The position numbers and the translations under genes are program-made. From the NCBI GenBank assembly GCA_002382525.1, contig DFYA01000136.1, forward strand, positions 1 through 6,071: 6,071 nt of DNA, in the 5' to 3' direction. The DNA is from Opitutaceae bacterium UBA4094 (GTDB lineage: Bacteria; Verrucomicrobiota; Verrucomicrobiia; Opitutales; Opitutaceae). Below the pieces are notes generated by a model. The model did no database searches. It saw only the letters and a list, made by a program, of their open reading frames with translations, and had not been told where the DNA came from. Each line of letters opens with the position of its first letter. Position 1 is the first letter of the stretch. Shown piece by piece: positions 4,371-6,071 of this stretch.

Positions 4371-6071
4371 TTAACTCGTCGGCTTCTCCGCCGAGGGTTC
4401 CTCAGCAGGGGCTTCGACTGCAGGATCGCTCGGGGCAGACTCGGCCACCGCCTCGGCGTTCGCGTCATCCGCGATCGCTTCCTCGGCCTTCGGCGCGTCA
4501 GCCTTGGAAACCTCCGCTTTCGGCGCGTCGGCAGGCACCTCGGGGAAATTCTCCGGATCATGTTCCGCGCCTTCGATCTCCTTCTTGCGCGACTCGACCA
4601 CCGGGGCCGGCGCGAATAGGCGACCATCGATAAACTCGGTCACATAGCCCTCGCTTACCAACCAGCGCAGATCGCCGTTGAGGCGATTGAGCTTGGCCGA
4701 CTGCTCGGCGGACAACGCGGGCGCGGCCTCCGCAGGCTGCTCGGCCACCTCCGCACCTTCAGCGGGCGCAGCGGGTTTGGCGGGAGTCGCCGGAGCGGCA
4801 AAGCCGAGGAACTTGTCGGGCAGGTCGCTCGCCTTGATCATCGGATGCGATTCGATGAACGTGATCAGCGCTCCGATGGAGTCGGAGAACGTCTGGCCCG
4901 GCACGCGGAATTTCCGCTTCACCGCACACACGTAGCTGATGCCCTTCGAGCCCTTCTTGAAGATGGTGAAACCCTCGCGACGCAGGCGACCGCGGAGCGC
5001 GTTGGCTGTATCCAAGGGGAACCGGCGTTGGCGCTCCAGCGCGCCTTCGATCGTGCGACGCAGTTCGCCTTGCGGGAGGTTCTCCAGGTTTTTGCCCGAG
5101 AAGCGGACGGACTCGACGGTGCGCACCACCCGAGCCTTGGCGGTGGTGAGCAGATACTGGCGCGCCTCTTCATACGAATCGAAGGACGGCGCCGCTGCGG
5201 GCTCCGGAGCTTGCGACTCGGCAGCCGCCTCCGCGGGAACATCCGCAGAGTTCTCAACCGCAGCGTCCGGAGCGCTATCACTCTCGGTAGCCGGCGCGGT
5301 TTCAGCAGCGATTTCGGCGGAGGGTTCGACGGGCGTGGAGGGCGTGGCACCGGATGAAGCGAGTTTCCACGTATAACGCGTGGTCTTCTTCATCTTCTCC
5401 AGCCACTGGGCGATCACCTCGGGTTCGCGGACTGTCTCGATCTTATTTCGATACACCTCGAACGGCAGCTTGATGTTGGCCGCGTGGTGCTGCTGCACAA
5501 TCTGGTTATAGCGGTGGTAATTCGGAGGGCCGAGCAGTTCACCAGTGACGGTGCACTTGTTGACCACTTGGAAATTGCCTTTCGGGGCGTCGATCTCGAC
5601 CTCGGACGTCTCGAAGAACTGGCCGAGATGCTTTTCCAAAACGTAATTCACGGCAGCCTCTTCGCTTTCGAATGGCACGCCGTCCGGAACCGAGATCGCG
5701 AACGGAGCGGGCTTGGACCCGGCGGCACCACCCTCGGAGGGCTTGTGCTGAACGACCGCGATGAAGCGGTCGTTTTTGCCGATGATCACGCGAGCGATTT
5801 CAAAGAGCTCATACGTGCGGCAGGAACTGCGAATCGCTTTTGCGAGCGCGGAGAACCCGGTGTCGTCCGGATAAAAGGTGACGTTAAAAAACGGGCTAAC
5901 GTAAGGTCCTTGATCGCGCGGCGCGAAACCGCCTTCGCGAGGACCACCAAAACGCGGCCCGCCTTCACGACGTTGGCCGCCGCCTTGGCCCTGACTACCG
6001 CGGAATTCGCCACGAGGGGCACCGCCGCCACCACCGGGACCATCGCGGCGCGGACCACGGGATTCGAAACC
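4371..6071 (-). CDS. Modular Gly/Arg-rich protein of unknown function, 5' end outside the window
   Basis: I do not recognise a named family. The frame is open from the right edge to TAA 4371-4373, giving 566 visible residues (numbered from the edge). Residues 1-55 are low complexity with 21 Gly and 10 Arg, like RG-rich RNA-binding tails. Residues 57 to about 237 look folded (FFNVTFYPDD, IIGKNDRFIAVVQHKP, LGPPNYHRY at 180-188, and a basic helix ending EKMKKTTRYTW). An Ala/Pro/Glu linker spans about 238-295. A second folded part, about 297-424, is basic and includes LRREGFTIFKKG. After another linker, 453-490 (LNGDLRWLVSEGYVTEF) could be a winged helix. The acidic Ala/Pro/Glu tail repeats ADAPKAE twice. 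No signal peptide or membrane segment is visible, so it is probably cytoplasmic. An internal GTG (5787-5789) is unlikely to be the start because the upstream sequence continues the domain. Nucleic-acid binding is only a guess. Confidence 0.85.
   Translation of the reverse strand, partial: GFESRGPRRDGPGGGGGAPRGEFRGSQGQGGGQRREGGPRFGGPREGGFAPRDQGPYVSPFFNVTFYPDDTGFSALAKAIRSSCRTYELFEIARVIIGKNDRFIAVVQHKPSEGGAAGSKPAPFAISVPDGVPFESEEAAVNYVLEKHLGQFFETSEVEIDAPKGNFQVVNKCTVTGELLGPPNYHRYNQIVQQHHAANIKLPFEVYRNKIETVREPEVIAQWLEKMKKTTRYTWKLASSGATPSTPVEPSAEIAAETAPATESDSAPDAAVENSADVPAEAAAESQAPEPAAAPSFDSYEEARQYLLTTAKARVVRTVESVRFSGKNLENLPQGELRRTIEGALERQRRFPLDTANALRGRLRREGFTIFKKGSKGISYVCAVKRKFRVPGQTFSDSIGALITFIESHPMIKASDLPDKFLGFAAPATPAKPAAPAEGAEVAEQPAEAAPALSAEQSAKLNRLNGDLRWLVSEGYVTEFIDGRLFAPAPVVESRKKEIEGAEHDPENFPEVPADAPKAEVSKADAPKAEEAIADDANAEAVAESAPSDPAVEAPAEEPSAEKPTS

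Noticed and set aside
4021..4374. A plus-strand frame running from tsaE through the intergenic repeats
   Set aside because: It starts inside tsaE in another frame and reads through the REPIN-like element and the terminator stem, so it is not a plausible gene.
5786..6058. A 90-residue minus-strand frame starting MVRAAMVPV
   Set aside because: It overlaps the Gly/Arg-rich start of the long minus-strand gene in another frame; its Ala/Val richness is the out-of-frame reading of Gly/Arg codons.

Overview
The window is GC-rich chromosomal DNA from a bacterium. I favour Verrucomicrobiota, most likely the Opitutaceae, though this is an inference and was not tested by a search. The hints are two kinds of interspersed intergenic repeat that I associate with that group, a large minus-strand protein with the look of a lineage-specific verrucomicrobial hypothetical, and starts without Shine-Dalgarno motifs. 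No phage, plasmid, CRISPR, rRNA or tRNA signal was seen.

Layout of the plus strand, positions 1 to 4132: the 3' part of pyrB (aspartate carbamoyltransferase); a 116-bp gap holding a long inverted repeat; pyrC (dihydroorotase with a complete active site); a CPBP-family intramembrane protease; thiL (thiamine-monophosphate kinase, TTG start); and tsaE (ATPase of tRNA t6A synthesis), which overlaps thiL by 17 bp. PyrB and PyrC catalyse consecutive steps of de novo pyrimidine synthesis. The genes from pyrC to tsaE are closely packed (49-bp gap, 6-bp gap, 17-bp overlap) and are probably cotranscribed, although their functions are unrelated: pyrimidines, membrane proteolysis, thiamine diphosphate and tRNA modification.

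Positions 4133 to 4370 lie between convergent genes. They hold a 60-bp element with the architecture of a REPIN (two inverted REP units, each starting GTAG, with paired base changes in their stems), a second region with two mutually exclusive hairpins, and a strong intrinsic terminator that serves the minus-strand gene.

On the minus strand, from 4371 to beyond the right edge, is one long gene of unknown function. Its reading frame stays open through the whole right end. The visible protein of 566 residues begins in a Gly/Arg-rich segment and continues with two probably folded domains, a short third segment that could be a winged helix, and Ala/Pro/Glu-rich linkers and tail. A start at the internal GTG near 5789 would cut off the Gly/Arg-rich part and some of the first domain.

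Most of the window is ordinary housekeeping. The points worth following are the REPIN-like element, the inverted repeat next to pyrC and the modular Gly/Arg-rich protein.
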